A DNA stretch of 64,000 nt from Sarocladium kiliense. Lineage: Eukaryota > Ascomycota > Sordariomycetes > Hypocreales > Sarocladiaceae. The number at the start of each line of letters is the position of its first letter. The stretch's first letter is position 1. The notes beneath the pieces were generated by a model. It had not been told where the DNA came from, searched no databases, and saw nothing but the letters and a program-made list of their open reading frames with translations. The stretch covers positions 1,612,001 through 1,676,000 of the forward strand of contig JAUZTG010000020.1 of the NCBI GenBank assembly GCA_030734395.1, read 5' to 3'. This document shows, piece after piece, positions 53,558 through 64,000 of this stretch. The position numbers and the translations under genes were made by a program.

Positions 53558-54300
53558 ATGTCCATCGAAAACCTCAAGACCTACGGTATGTTCTCTTTCT
53601 GGTGCCCGGATCCTGTCTTCCACACGTCTGCATCACGATACGCTGCTCGCGCGCCGATGGGGTCCCTTCGTGTGGTGATGTGCAGATGCTGTTGTTCCTG
53701 CAGTGCACCCCGCCACCCAGCATCATCTGCCGACCCCGCTGCCAGCCGAATGTCATCACAAATAATGCGACTCGACCTCGATGCAAACGAATTCTTGGCT
53801 GACGATCTCTTCAACAGACCCCTTCGTCGATGTTGACGACATAGGAGAAGTAAAGCAGACGCAGAATTACATCCATATACGCATCCAGCGTACGTTTCTC
53901 TCCTCTCTTAGATCGCTCAGCACATGCGGCTCTCCCTTGAGTCACCGGCTGCGCCTCCTTACCCAAGGATCAAGACATGTCTAACACCAATTTACAGAGC
54001 GTAATGGACGCAAGACTTTGACCACTGTCCAGGGTCTTCCGAAGAAGTTTGACCAGAAGAAGATTCTCAAGGTGATCAAGAAGAAGTTCGGTACGTTTGG
54101 ACTCTTGAAAATTAAAAGGTTCAATGGACGATTGCTGATGATACTGTGTAGCCTGCAATGGAACCATCGTCAACGACACGGAGATGGGCGAGGTGATCCA
54201 GCTCCAGGGCGACCAGCGCAAGGACGTCCAGGAATTCCTCACCGACAAGAAGGAGGGTCTTGAGCTTGATGCCAAGACTATCAAGGTCCACGGTTTCTAA
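53558..54300 (+). CDS. sui1: Translation initiation factor eIF1 (SUI1)
   Basis: Four exons, 53558-53585, 53818-53889, 53998-54090 and 54152-54300, give 113 residues, the family length. It binds the 40S subunit and enforces start-codon selection. The sequence is unmistakable: MSIENLKTYDPFVDVDDIGEVK, IHIRIQQRNGRKTLTTVQGLPKKFDQKKILKVIKKKF, ACNGTIVNDTEMGEVIQLQGDQRKDVQEFL and the terminal KTIKVHGF. The first exon encodes only nine residues plus one base, and the first intron is long for this genome (232 nt). Long first introns are common in strongly expressed fungal ribosome and translation genes. Confidence 0.97.
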
Positions 54301-54923
54301 ACCCGCTACACGCCATTGTCCTGCAGCAGAGATGCTCTGCCACTGCAGCGTCTCGGCGATGTTCTGAGCCAGGGCTCTCACAGTGCCACCGGAGGCACCA
54401 ACACGCTGGACCTCGCTCGGAGCGAGTTCCGGCCACATGGGCCGACGTGCACGGCTTCAGGACGATAGGCATCCACCAGTAAAGGCGGCGAAAGACAGCT
54501 TTGGTGTGATTGTTGGCACTTTGGTCCACGAGCACTCATCGGCGGCCGGGCACATGGGGCTCTTTCAGGAAGAGCACTACGTCACTCGGCCTCACCCGGC
54601 GAGGCTCGGGGAAGGAAATCGCTACCGGCCAAGGATATACGTATCAGCATACCCTGCCAGTCACTCGCTTGGTGTTCAACCAGGCAGGGTCGGCAGTAGT
54701 TATGGTCTAATGCAGAAATTCTTGCTTCGAGATCTTGAACAAGTTCAATTCTGACTGTGATGTGTAAAGAACGCCTGTTGCGCCGTGCTATGTTCCAATT
54801 TTCCAACGACAAGACGCAACACCATACTCCAACGCGTAAAGCTCGAGCAAGAGAAGAGAATAAAAAAAAAGGAAACCTCACGAAACCTGTCCTGTCCTCG
54901 CCTCATTCACAGAAAACAGTCTC
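54301..54923. other. Intergenic space between convergent genes
   Basis: About 620 bp holding the 3' UTRs of eIF1 and the Eos1-like gene. A short purine tract (AATAAAAAAAAAGG) lies at about 54860. No gene seen. Confidence 0.45.
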
Positions 54924-55913
54924 TCATAGCTCCCGGTTTTCACCCATCGGATTCTGTGCCTGTACCTGCGCCTGCGCAGCCAGCCTGACAATCTCGGCAC
55001 AGATCCTCCGACCAAAAGTGATGACTGGCATCTCTGGGTACCCAATTTGGTACCTGTGCATATGAGCGAGCAAAGTGGCCATGGAGATGAAGCTTGCGAT
55101 GGAAAAGACGTTGACGGAAGTGGATGTTTCTTTGCGGATGTTGATTTTCTGGTGAGTTATATGATAGCATACCGTGAGGGTCTGTGCAAGGATTTGTCAG
55201 TTCGTGATGAGGAACGCGGACCGAAGGAGGGACTCACTGTTGCGATACCGATCCAGCCCGGGAGGAGGAGGCGGGGATCGTTGAAGCCGCCGGCCAGAGT
55301 GAGAACGGTGGATGTGACGTAGGCGTTCACGGCGTTGATGGAAAGAAGTCGAACTATGGTGGCTTGTGGGGTGTAGTTGATAAGCCTGTGACTTGTCAGC
55401 TGTCTCTGTACTTGCATATGTATGATGTAGTTTTAGAGCATACCATCTTGACATGAGGCAGTCGGTGAAGAAGAATGATAGGTAACCTGAAGCGAAGCAC
55501 TGAGTCGGATGTCAGCCCAGACAACTCCTGCAATGCATGTCTCCATATAGATAGTAAGCACGCACCCATATAGTTGCCAGTGCAGTCTCTGTGATCGCAT
55601 ATCGTTCCAACCCTCTACCTCCCTCTTTTGTGGGCAAGATCCTAAGCAGCAACCTCAGCGCCATGGGCACACCCCACCACACGGCGGGTAGGATCGACGA
55701 GAGGCGCAGAGCAAAGAGCCATGGGTGCCATGGTCTGGGTACGTTTAGAACGACAGCGAGGCGGGGTTGGAGAAGCGTTGGCTTTGGCGTTGCGGCGCCG
55801 CCATTGCTGGGTCTTGAGGAGGAAGATGTAGCTTTCGAGGGGAGCGAGTCGCTGGCCGAAATGACGTTCGTTGGTGTGGATAATGCCCGGTTATGGGTCG
55901 GGGGGCGCGTCAT
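54924..55913 (-). CDS. eos1: Eos1-like N-glycosylation/stress-tolerance membrane protein
   Basis: Four exons in transcript order, 55913-55566, 55499-55444, 55385-55238 and 55181-54924, give 269 residues. The N-terminal 40 residues are polar and disordered. Hydrophobic segments follow, with the conserved stretch LATIWCFASGYLSFFFTDCLMSRW joined to LINYTPQATIVRLL, which I recognise from the yeast Eos1 family. Eos1 is an ER membrane protein implicated in N-glycosylation and oxidative-stress tolerance in Saccharomyces; its mechanism is unknown. The 56-nt second exon carries the most conserved motif, so correct splicing is essential to see the family. The 3' end converges on eIF1. The start codon could lie further upstream if a 5' exon is missing. 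Confidence 0.78.
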
Positions 55914-58900
55914 GACGAGGTGGCCATGAGGGAGAGCGTCGGTCGGCCGGTCGTGTGAGGGTATCGCGACGAGAGGGGGTGGTGCTTCGGGTTGCTGTTG
56001 CCCTGGTGGTGGCCTCGGATTGATCCTGTGCTCTTCCGGCGTATGCAGAGAGTTGTCCCAACTGACATATGCAGGTCAAAGTCGCACAAAAACGGGCACA
56101 GCGTCGGAGATTTCCAACAGTCGTTGCTTTTTGTTACGCAAGCTTCTGTGCTCTCGTGCTTTCGCTGCTCAACGTGGGTGGTGCTACTCTCTGCTGCGGG
56201 ATTGGTGGAGACGGGAGGGAAGAGCAATGACGGATGAACTCGAGCTGGAGGAACAGGGGTTGGCTTGACGATTGAGTTTGGCTCTCGTCATGGGACAAGG
56301 GCTTGGCCTTTGTTTGCTCGGAAAACCCTGCTTTGTTTCCCCCCCTCGCGCATGCTTCGGTAATCTTGAAATATTTGCGTCAGAGTCGAGAGATTGGGTT
56401 CGAGTCCGAGACCTCTTTGGTTCGCATAATAGCGTGGTATTGGCGAGAGAGCCTGGACTCTTTGGGGTGTCTTTGGCGTTGAATGTGGAGATGATGGGCT
56501 GCAGCTTTGACGTGTCGTGACTCGGCGAGAGTTTAGGGTTGTCTGTACTTTGTTGGAAGGTGCAATTGACACTAGGATGAGGACACGACAGGCAGGTACG
56601 CAGCTGTCTGCGATGAGGGAAGGTATGGCTTGTCGAGAATAGTACTTGCCTTATCTGGCTTCAAGGATTGCGGCCTCTGTTCCTCGCAATCGACTCTATG
56701 TTTCAAGTGATGCCTAACACCAATCGATCTTGATCCGCCAGGCTTTCCATGATCTAGAAGCGGCTCTTGCGTCGTCGCCATCCCCTGTCTCACAACTTGC
56801 GCGCCCCCCTCCTTTTTTTTGTCTCATATCTGACGATTCCGTGACGGCCAGTTGCACGACTCATAAACGGATTTATTGCACACAACTCCGGCTCTGGCGG
56901 CTGCGAAGCTCGAAGGGAGGCATACCTGGATGCGAATCGGGCAGATCAGGTCTCGGGCAATGGGTCTGAAGGTTGACTTGAAGACGCCAAAGACTGGCAA
57001 GATCAGACGACTGAGAATGAGTCTTCGGACAAGGATGAAAGTTCCACTGGAGTCAAGTGATGCCCAGTTCCGTGAGATGGTCGAGTGACCTGAGCAACGT
57101 TAAGCGACGACAGAGAAGTGTGCGTCTGACAGACCTGACGGACCACATTGGTGTAAAGAGCTCCTAACCCGTCGCAGTCGTCGGTCGAATGATCGGGTCT
57201 CGAAATACGGGAGGATTCCTTCGAAGGACTCAGCCTGTGTCCGCCTGTCAAATCCCTGTGCTAACAGTCAGCTCGGTGCACGCTGGCCCGTTGCGGAGAG
57301 AGTACATACAACTCGACCATTGCTCTTGAGCATATATTGGTGCCAGAATCGCCCTCTAGAAAGATTTGATGCCTGCTACGGGTACTCAGAGATACCTCTC
57401 CCAAAGTCTAAGCGTATAGCGCACCAGGATACTCCCGTCGTCATTTCATGCTCTGTCCACAGTACCAGCCTGGTCTTCGCAGCGCGGAATCTGTGCTTTG
57501 AGACCAAGCTGACGGTTCAATGTCGATACCATCCACCCTCTCCTTCATGTCCAACTTGTTTCCCGTGACGCTCGAACGCGGTAGGAACTTTTAGATGCTC
57601 AAACAGTAAGCGGCAGGAGTCTCCACAGGAGACGGTCGCCTGTGCCATTCTGTGCCCTGACGTTTTCTTCGAGGGCTCGAAATCTGCCATGGTACCGACA
57701 TGTTCGATGGCTTATTCATTCATTCGCATGGGCGAGTTCAACACTATCGAAGGTCGCTGGTTCACCTGACTCCTGATGCGTGTCGAGAGGGTTTCCAGAG
57801 CTCCTGTTCGGGGGCCCGAAGGCATCTTTCGAACATGGCTTCACGACTCGGGAACCAAACAGGGATTGTGAAAGAGACCTTTGACTTCAGTGGATAGCCG
57901 ATTCGATGATGCCCCTTCGCGCAAGGCCCGGGACCGAGGGAAAAGCCATGCGCTGGCTACGAGTCGGATCAAAGAGTTTGCTTTCGGGCGGCTGTGCAGC
58001 ATATCTTGTGCGTTTCCAGCGATGTCCTCCGGCCGAAGAGCCGCTGCATAATGGCTGAATGGCTTTGGTCTAAGGATGTGAAGCTCGTAGCGCTTGGGAT
58101 CGTGGTTGGCTCAATGGCTCTGTGAGCTCACCGCGGCAAGTGACGTTGCTTGTTGCGTGTGGTCATCGATATTCGACAGATCGTGGAGGGATGTTGCGAG
58201 GAGCCTTTGCCGAGGCTGCTGAGAGAACCCCCACGAAGACAGATTGGTCATGAGTACGAGTGGGAAGCGCGTTGTGAATGAAGTGATGCGTCCGGATCTT
58301 CAGAATTCTTGTTTTGGTTTCAGGGGTCGATGCCAGTGACTTTGTCAGTTCTTAATGGTCTTGAGAAGCTGCTTTGAACTGTTTCTAGTGATGCATGGAT
58401 GGAATCACCGTGGGTAAAGAAGTGGTGGCGTAGTCTCGTGTTTTGTTGTGGTGGAGGAGGGAACGCTGGTGATGGCTTCAGGTCAGAGGATGTGGCGGGG
58501 GATGTAATCAGCAATATTGGAACAACAACCGATTTCTCCACGCATCTACCCATGGTTTCTTCGTGAAATCATGGGTCAAATTGGATAACGAAGAGGAACA
58601 TTCCCGAGTGAACAAAGATGATGGACTTGGTGGCGATGGTGGTGATTGGGGCTCCAGATATGATCTGCTCAACGCCACCACACTTTCAGAGCACAATCGC
58701 TGAGAATCACAAAGAATCAAAAGCATAAGGATGCCGACCCATACTGCGTGCTACTACTGCAGGAGGGTGAATGGTAGATGAGGACTGTGTGAAATGGCTC
58801 ACAGGAAAGCGTCTCTCTCTACGCACAGCCCATGTGGAAATACTGCATTGAATTCATCTGATCGTTCTGCTCAAGTGAGTTGCTGCTGCCGAGCGTTCAT

Positions 58901-59725
58901 GATGATGGCTTCAGAATATCATGGGGCGGCTTAGCGAAGCGACTGGCGGGGGCTGTGCTGCCGATTTGGTTTCTTTGTTGGATTAGGGAGGACCTGATGC
59001 CACCCCTTTGCGAGAAGGAAGACGGTCAATGCCCTGCCACTGTCCTTTCTCAGATCAAATAATCTCATCAACACCTGTCAGAGAACGAATGGAACCATTT
59101 GAATACAATCATCCTTCACATTACTCAGGAGCTTGGCCAAGCTTCTCAGGGACTGCTTGACCCAACACCACCGCCCCCTCTCAATGATCAGTCCGGCCCC
59201 TCTGTTCTCCCAAAAACCTGGCAATGAGCAGCACATGCTCATTCGTCCTTCTCATAGCGACAGCAGCTTCATATTCAACCTCATGACGTGCCTTGCTCAT
59301 CGAACTGTGGGCCTTCAGCAGTCCATGGTTCCGTCATCTGTCGAAGGCTCCATCGCCATTGGTTGCCAGCCCCGTTGCCCGGCGGTCGAGCTGCATAAAG
59401 ATCGGTTTGCTACCACCTGCGGCCATCCTGCAGAGCAGAGATGCTCTCTGACTGAGCCGCGAGGCAGAGAAGCAGCCCGAAATGACTGGCTGAGCTCGTC
59501 TCTCGACCCTGCAGCCCCGTAGAGCTCTCGGGACTTCTCTCCGCGGCTGCCAGACCCATCCCTGACAGCTGATCGACCACAAAAGATCTCGAGGCAGCTG
59601 GCGAAGCTGCTGACGCAGGTGAAGGACCCGCTCCATGGTGTTCATGCTGCTATTATGATGCTATTGTACTGATTGCTCGGGCGGTCAGGGAGTTCTGCCT
59701 GCTCTCCCAGCCCCCTCCCGATTTC

Positions 59726-59731
59726 TATAAA
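59726..59731 (+). promoter_or_regulatory. Orphan TATA box
   Basis: TATAAA is followed by about 45 nt of pyrimidine-rich DNA of the kind found at fungal start sites and by a GTAAGT splice donor at 59911. No convincing coding sequence follows, so it may drive a non-coding RNA or a very long leader for the gene at 61700. Confidence 0.35.
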
Positions 59732-61367
59732 GGCTGCCGTTCTCCCCCTCTCTTCCTCTTCCTTCTTTACTCCTTCATCATCCTCGTGGTTGTTTGTGGT
59801 GGCAGCTTCGCAGCTGCCATCCACACCACCACTTGGATTCAAATAAACTCCAAACATCGTCCCATGGTGGGAAGTTGATCAGGCTGAAGCGCTTCAGAGG
59901 CCTTCAACTGGTAAGTCACTATTTTCTTTGCCTCTTCAACCTGCATCGTTTGCCTTTGAGAGCAGCTTGCTTCCTCCTCCACATCTCTTCCTACCAACAT
60001 GACCCTCCATCACCACACCCGAGCAGCACGAAGCAGTCTCATCACCCTCTGATATCACTTTGGCACGCGTTTAAGAGCTTCTCGGATTGCTCCTTGACGT
60101 TCAATCTGCCTTTGGCCCTACCTCAAACACTGCTTCACGCGTCTCCTTCATCACAAACCCCATCCTCGCTTCCCTCTCGCAATCTCACCATCACCGCAGC
60201 GCGTGTGATAGGTTTCATTTCCCCAAACATGGCGGGCAGTGTGAGCAGAAGTATGATGTCTCTGTCAGGAATCTACTTCATTACGTCTTGTCTGTCCCTT
60301 CATGTGGCAGATCGTCAGGTAATGCAAGCAGTCTACATCTACGTTCTACCCTTCCCAACTGACTGGCCGTGGAATTGCCACTTCGATTCCCTCCACGTTC
60401 GGAAATGCACTCTGCTGTCGATTTACATCTTGTCAGAGGTCTCAGGAATTGCTGAGAAAGTTCTTGATGATAGAGCTCGTGCTCTTGCTCCTTCTATCCT
60501 GCTCTGTTTTGGCATTTCTGAGCCTGGTTCACTTCACGTTCACGCGACCGGAACAGCATTTCGCCAGCATCAAGCATGAGAATAATCCTTCATGTTCAAC
60601 AATGACTCGTCTGATGCTCTCTCTTGACATTGGTGAGGCCTTCGGCAAGTGCCATGCTTGCTCTCCTTACCTTTGCTCCATCATCTTCAGTCCACCTGGG
60701 CGAATTTTACTCTACTAAGAATGGTTCTCTGATCTGGAGGATTGGAAATTGAGCTCTTTGCTTGAGCGGAAGCTTCTGATGAAGCAATGTCTTCACGTCA
60801 AGTCCGCCCTGGCACAGTTACTACCGGGCTGAGGTGATCAAGCTCACATTACTGCTGCGAACTGGCCGGCGTCTCTGTTCCCCTGTCTTTACTCTGATTT
60901 CGTCACAAACTTGCCTCCGTGCTTTGTTTCCTAGCATGCAGGTTCCTCTCTACTACCTTCAGTTCTCCGTCTTGCCATTGCTACATCCACATGATGAATC
61001 GCGTATGCTGACCGCACTCTCACAGGTTCGCTTCCCGGCCATGGGGCCAAATTCCACACACATACAATAATGCGCCGCTGCGTCGCATAGACCGGGGAGG
61101 GATGACGGCTTTGGATACCGCCCAGGGCGGAGGCAGGGGACCTCACCAGTCCTGACTGTTCAATCAGTCCCTTGAATGCTGCCTTGCGTCCGTCCACTGC
61201 CCGACCTCCTTGGTCTCCGCAGCTGGCCGCCGGCTGGGGCAGCCGTTATGGCGTCCTAGCCGGCCACCAAGTGCCGTCCACCGCCCTCCGGCCGAGTCCA
61301 GGTGCGTTGCCATAGATTCGTTCTGATTGTGCTCTGTCTCAATGAGCAGATTGGCCCCCAGGATGGC

Positions 61368-61374
61368 TATAAAA
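61368..61374 (+). promoter_or_regulatory. TATA box of the RRM-protein gene
   Basis: TATAAAA is followed by CT-rich sequence (61385-61440) and then a long leader up to ATG 61700. Spacing and composition fit a fungal core promoter with a 5' UTR of roughly 300 nt. Confidence 0.5.
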
Positions 61375-61699
61375 TTCCCAGTTCTGACTGTTCCCTCTCA
61401 CTCCCCTTTCTTCCCCCCCACACACATCACATCCCTTTTCAAGTTACGAGAACTTCGCTTCGAGAACGCTTCCAGCTTTCATCTGGCATCACTCCTGACT
61501 TGATCTTGTTTCTACTGCTTTTCAATTTGCACTCTTCACTACTCACACCACTACTGACATCGCGAACCACATCACAAATCTCTTTTCACAAATCCCTTCC
61601 ACCATCACTTCCCCATTGCCTCATCACGCTATCTCTTCTTTCCCCCAACACATCCAGCACATCTAACCTATCCTGCTGTTGCCTAGGCCTCGAAATAAA

Positions 61700-64000
61700 A
61701 TGGCCAACAACAACAACAACAACAACAACAACAGCAACAACAACAAGTTGTTGGCCGGGGACGAGTCCCCAATCTGGGCCACTCCCCTGCCAACCCGGGG
61801 CTTGACAAAGTCAGCCTCGGAGGCAGATCTCAGCGATGGCCGGGAGTGGCCCAGCGAGGTCGAGGACTCGGCCGGAGGTAAGTCATCATCGCTCTTCAGT
61901 TCACTTTCCTCATCATCCACTCACTGACTTACGTTCACAGGCGCCAAGGTGGATGCTCTCTCCCCCCGAGAGAGGCGAGTTTTGACCATCGCATATCATG
62001 CCGGCCATGCACAACTTCTGACTACCTCAACAGGGCAAACAAGAACAAGTCGGCGTCGGATTCGGGGGCGATAACGCCCGGGAAGTGAGTCTTGCAACCA
62101 GCCCACTTCTACATGACTGGCTTACTAGCTCAACCATCATTCACAGTGCACGGCAAGCTCCGTTGCTCCCGGCCGTTATCGACGACGTCTTCACAGAGCA
62201 GCAGAGGTCAACAACAGCTGGCATACAAGATTGGCCGCGGGCCAGCGGCTTCGTGAGCGACCGCAACAACACGAGAACGCACGCACAAAACGATCTAGGT
62301 CAAGCGGGCTACTCGAGAGCTTGTGCTGCACATCAAAGTAACTGCATGACGCGGCCAGTCCGACGTCGTGATTTCGATGCCCAGCAGCTGTATGATCGAG
62401 AGTTTGCCCTATTCGTGGCCAAGTAAGTCTCCTCCCTTTCTGTCTGTGAAGTGCGTCGCTGATCATCAACAGCCTGCCAATGGACTTGGATAACGTGAGA
62501 CTGGAACGCGAAGTGCTAGCCAGATTCAGACGTTATGGGACAGTTTTTGTCAGTGTGAGGCGTCGCAATGATCTGCCCTTCGCATTCGTCCAATACACAG
62601 TGAGTCCATTCCACCACAAGACCCTTCAGCTCACAACGACATCATGTTCACACAGTCGTAGAACCTGGATGATGCATTACTGGCATTGGAACATGGGGCA
62701 GGGACTGCGATAGGCGGACGACCGTGCCGCATCGAACGAGTTCTCGGGGACAGTAAGTACATAATCCATCAAGCCTGCTGCCCTCGCTGACCAACTCTCA
62801 CAGCCATCTTCATTATAAGTCGTCGACACGATGACATGCCCATGACCACGGAGGAGGCCACCGAGCTCATGGGTCAACTGGGTGAAGTTGCTTCAGCGAG
62901 ATTCGTGGACTCAGCACGCACTTCAGTTCGAGTCACATACCGATATCGTGACAGCCGCCGTCAGCCACTGATCGTGAGTTCCCCGCAGCCTGAGTTGACT
63001 TTCCCCCTCCAGAGCATCAACATCTGACCCTTGAGTAGGAATTCGAAAACGACCCAGACTGGGAGGTGACCCGCGATCACGTCCAAGCCACTACGCGTAC
63101 CGGTTTGGATTTACCTCCAGATGACTGGCAAGAGAAGTACCATCGTCAAACATGCACTGCATGGGTCGGCAAGATGTCCCATATCTTCACCGAGTCCTCA
63201 CTTCGAGGAATGATCAGTCACATTGGCGAGATCGTTCACATCGACTTCCGTCCGTCGCGTCCACTACCCGATGGCTCCCCGAGCACGGCCTTCGCTTTCG
63301 TGGAGTTCGCCCGCCCCGACCAGGTCGATGCAGTCGTCGAGCAATTTGTAAGTACTTCGACATCTGACTGACTGGCTTCATCTTGCTGACCATTGAGCAG
63401 GATGGAGTGGAGATTCACAACCGGATCCTTCGTGTTGAGCGCCGTCGCGCACCGCATGAGGCTCATCATCGCCGTCCCTATCACAGCTTCCAGGCACACC
63501 ACCGTCTAGATGAGCATGAATACTCCCCTGCTCCATCTTCAGGTCTCTTTTCATCTCCAGGAGAGTCGTCAGAGTTTGGTGCTCTGGTTCGCTCTGGCCA
63601 TTCGTCGATCACCCCTGTTCGCTCCTCCATGGGTTCTCGTACTACACAGAACAGTTTGGGTCGCCGCAATAACAGCCGCAACATGCACTCGCGTGGCCCG
63701 AGCTCCTCTGGTCTTCCGTACCACATTCAGGGCAGCTCAGCCTTGTCTGGTGGTCGTCGCGGTTTCACCACTCGCGCACCTGAGTCAAATGGTCGCAGTG
63801 CGTTTCCTCCCGGCCCTGACCTCAACCTCATGGAAGGTGGTGTCGCCCTCACTCCATCGCGCCCTCGCCCTCGGGTGCCACATCCCACTCCTCCACCTTC
63901 GCAACCTGCTCCAAGGCCTGCTCCAGCGTACAGCCCACATCGAGCGCCGCCCATGATGGCTCCCACTCCTCAACGCGAGCCCATCCCATTTGACGCGTCG
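61700..64000 (+). CDS. Multi-RRM RNA-binding protein, 3' end beyond window
   Basis: Nine exons are seen: 61700-61877, 61941-61974, 62034-62084, 62147-62422, 62473-62599, 62662-62752, 62804-62973, 63039-63347 and 63401 onwards. About 612 residues are present and the gene continues past the window. The N-terminus has an Asn run (AAC repeat). RRM 1 is at about 180-253, with RNP2-like FVAKNLP and RNP1-like PFAFVQY. A diverged RRM-like unit lies at 254-309 (TIFIISRR). A further RRM at about 347-430 has TAWVGKM and TAFAFVEFARP. The tail is Ser/Pro/Arg-rich. It should bind RNA in post-transcriptional control; targets are unknown. The second intron uses a non-standard GC donor (GCGAGT at 61975). Confidence 0.88.

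Larger units (their letters stand above)
55914..61699. other. 5.8-kb region without a supported gene
   Basis: Between the Eos1-like gene and the RRM-protein gene. Scattered open frames of up to about 260 codons (59794-60579) have no recognisable domain. One frame pattern near 59726-60600 starts with a TATAAA element, CT-rich DNA and a GTAAGT donor at 59911, so it may be a spliced non-coding transcript or leader. The last 330 bp is the promoter and 5' UTR of the RRM gene. The rest shows nothing I can support. Confidence 0.5.

Noticed and set aside
56395..56420. Second tRNA-like B-box (GGGTTCGAGTCC)
   Set aside because: The T-stem has a mismatch and the upstream 60 nt does not fold into a cloverleaf.
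59794..60579. 261-residue plus-strand open frame
   Set aside because: It is Ser/His/Leu-rich translation of CT-rich leader-type DNA, crosses a strong GTAAGT donor, and shows no domain.

Overview
The window is nuclear DNA from a filamentous ascomycete (Pezizomycotina). Many genes carry one to eight short introns of about 50-80 nt with GT..AG ends, promoters and leaders are CT-rich, and the gene content is typical: two Zn2Cys6 regulators, a fungal TRP-like channel, a GT90/CAP10 glycosyltransferase, C-14 sterol reductase, an Eos1-like protein, and ATP sulfurylase with its fungal APS-kinase-like tail. A Dothideomycete is a reasonable guess but cannot be proved from the sequence. No rRNA gene, convincing tRNA, CRISPR array, phage or intact transposon is visible.

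Layout. 1-4.9 kb: a partial BTB-like gene, ATP sulfurylase (minus strand) and a single-domain cupin. 4.9-11.8 kb: a Baeyer-Villiger monooxygenase, divergently transcribed from a class-C-beta-lactamase-fold (LovD/EstB-like) hydrolase, followed by an AlcR-like zinc-cluster regulator. 14.4-24.4 kb: housekeeping genes (TRP-like channel, GT90, sterol reductase) and a kinase-like gene with a broken catalytic loop. 24.4-28.5 kb: a gene desert with simple repeats. 28.5-33.5 kb: a large low-complexity fungal protein and a BTB-like gene. 33.5-38.9 kb: a desert holding a decayed tandem array with a period near 149 bp, a cluster of perfect hairpins and an array of about 60 bp units. 38.9-43.8 kb: a metallo-beta-lactamase-fold enzyme, a third BTB-like gene and TRM44. 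44.1-52.6 kb: a Zn2Cys6 regulator divergent from an MFS efflux pump, then a LaeA/UMTA-type methyltransferase divergent from a P450. 53.6-55.9 kb: eIF1 and an Eos1-like gene, converging. 55.9-61.7 kb: a long stretch with no supported gene but with one orphan core promoter. 61.7 kb to the end: a multi-RRM RNA-binding protein cut by the window edge.

How genes may work together. The strongest candidate system is the 4.5-11.8 kb module. A BVMO makes an ester or lactone from a ketone, a serine hydrolase can open or transfer the ester, and the neighbouring regulator has the unusually long zinc-cluster loop of AlcR. The shared BVMO/hydrolase promoter contains a tight cluster of WGCGG/CCGCW motifs, the published AlcR core. 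The second candidate is the 44-52.6 kb regulator-efflux-methyltransferase-P450 group. It resembles a small specialised-metabolism cluster lacking a backbone synthase, and a perfect CGG-type palindrome sits in the regulator/efflux promoter.

Exon borders were derived by hand from splice motifs, reading-frame continuity and family conservation. All spliced models close in frame, but none has been checked against transcripts or databases.
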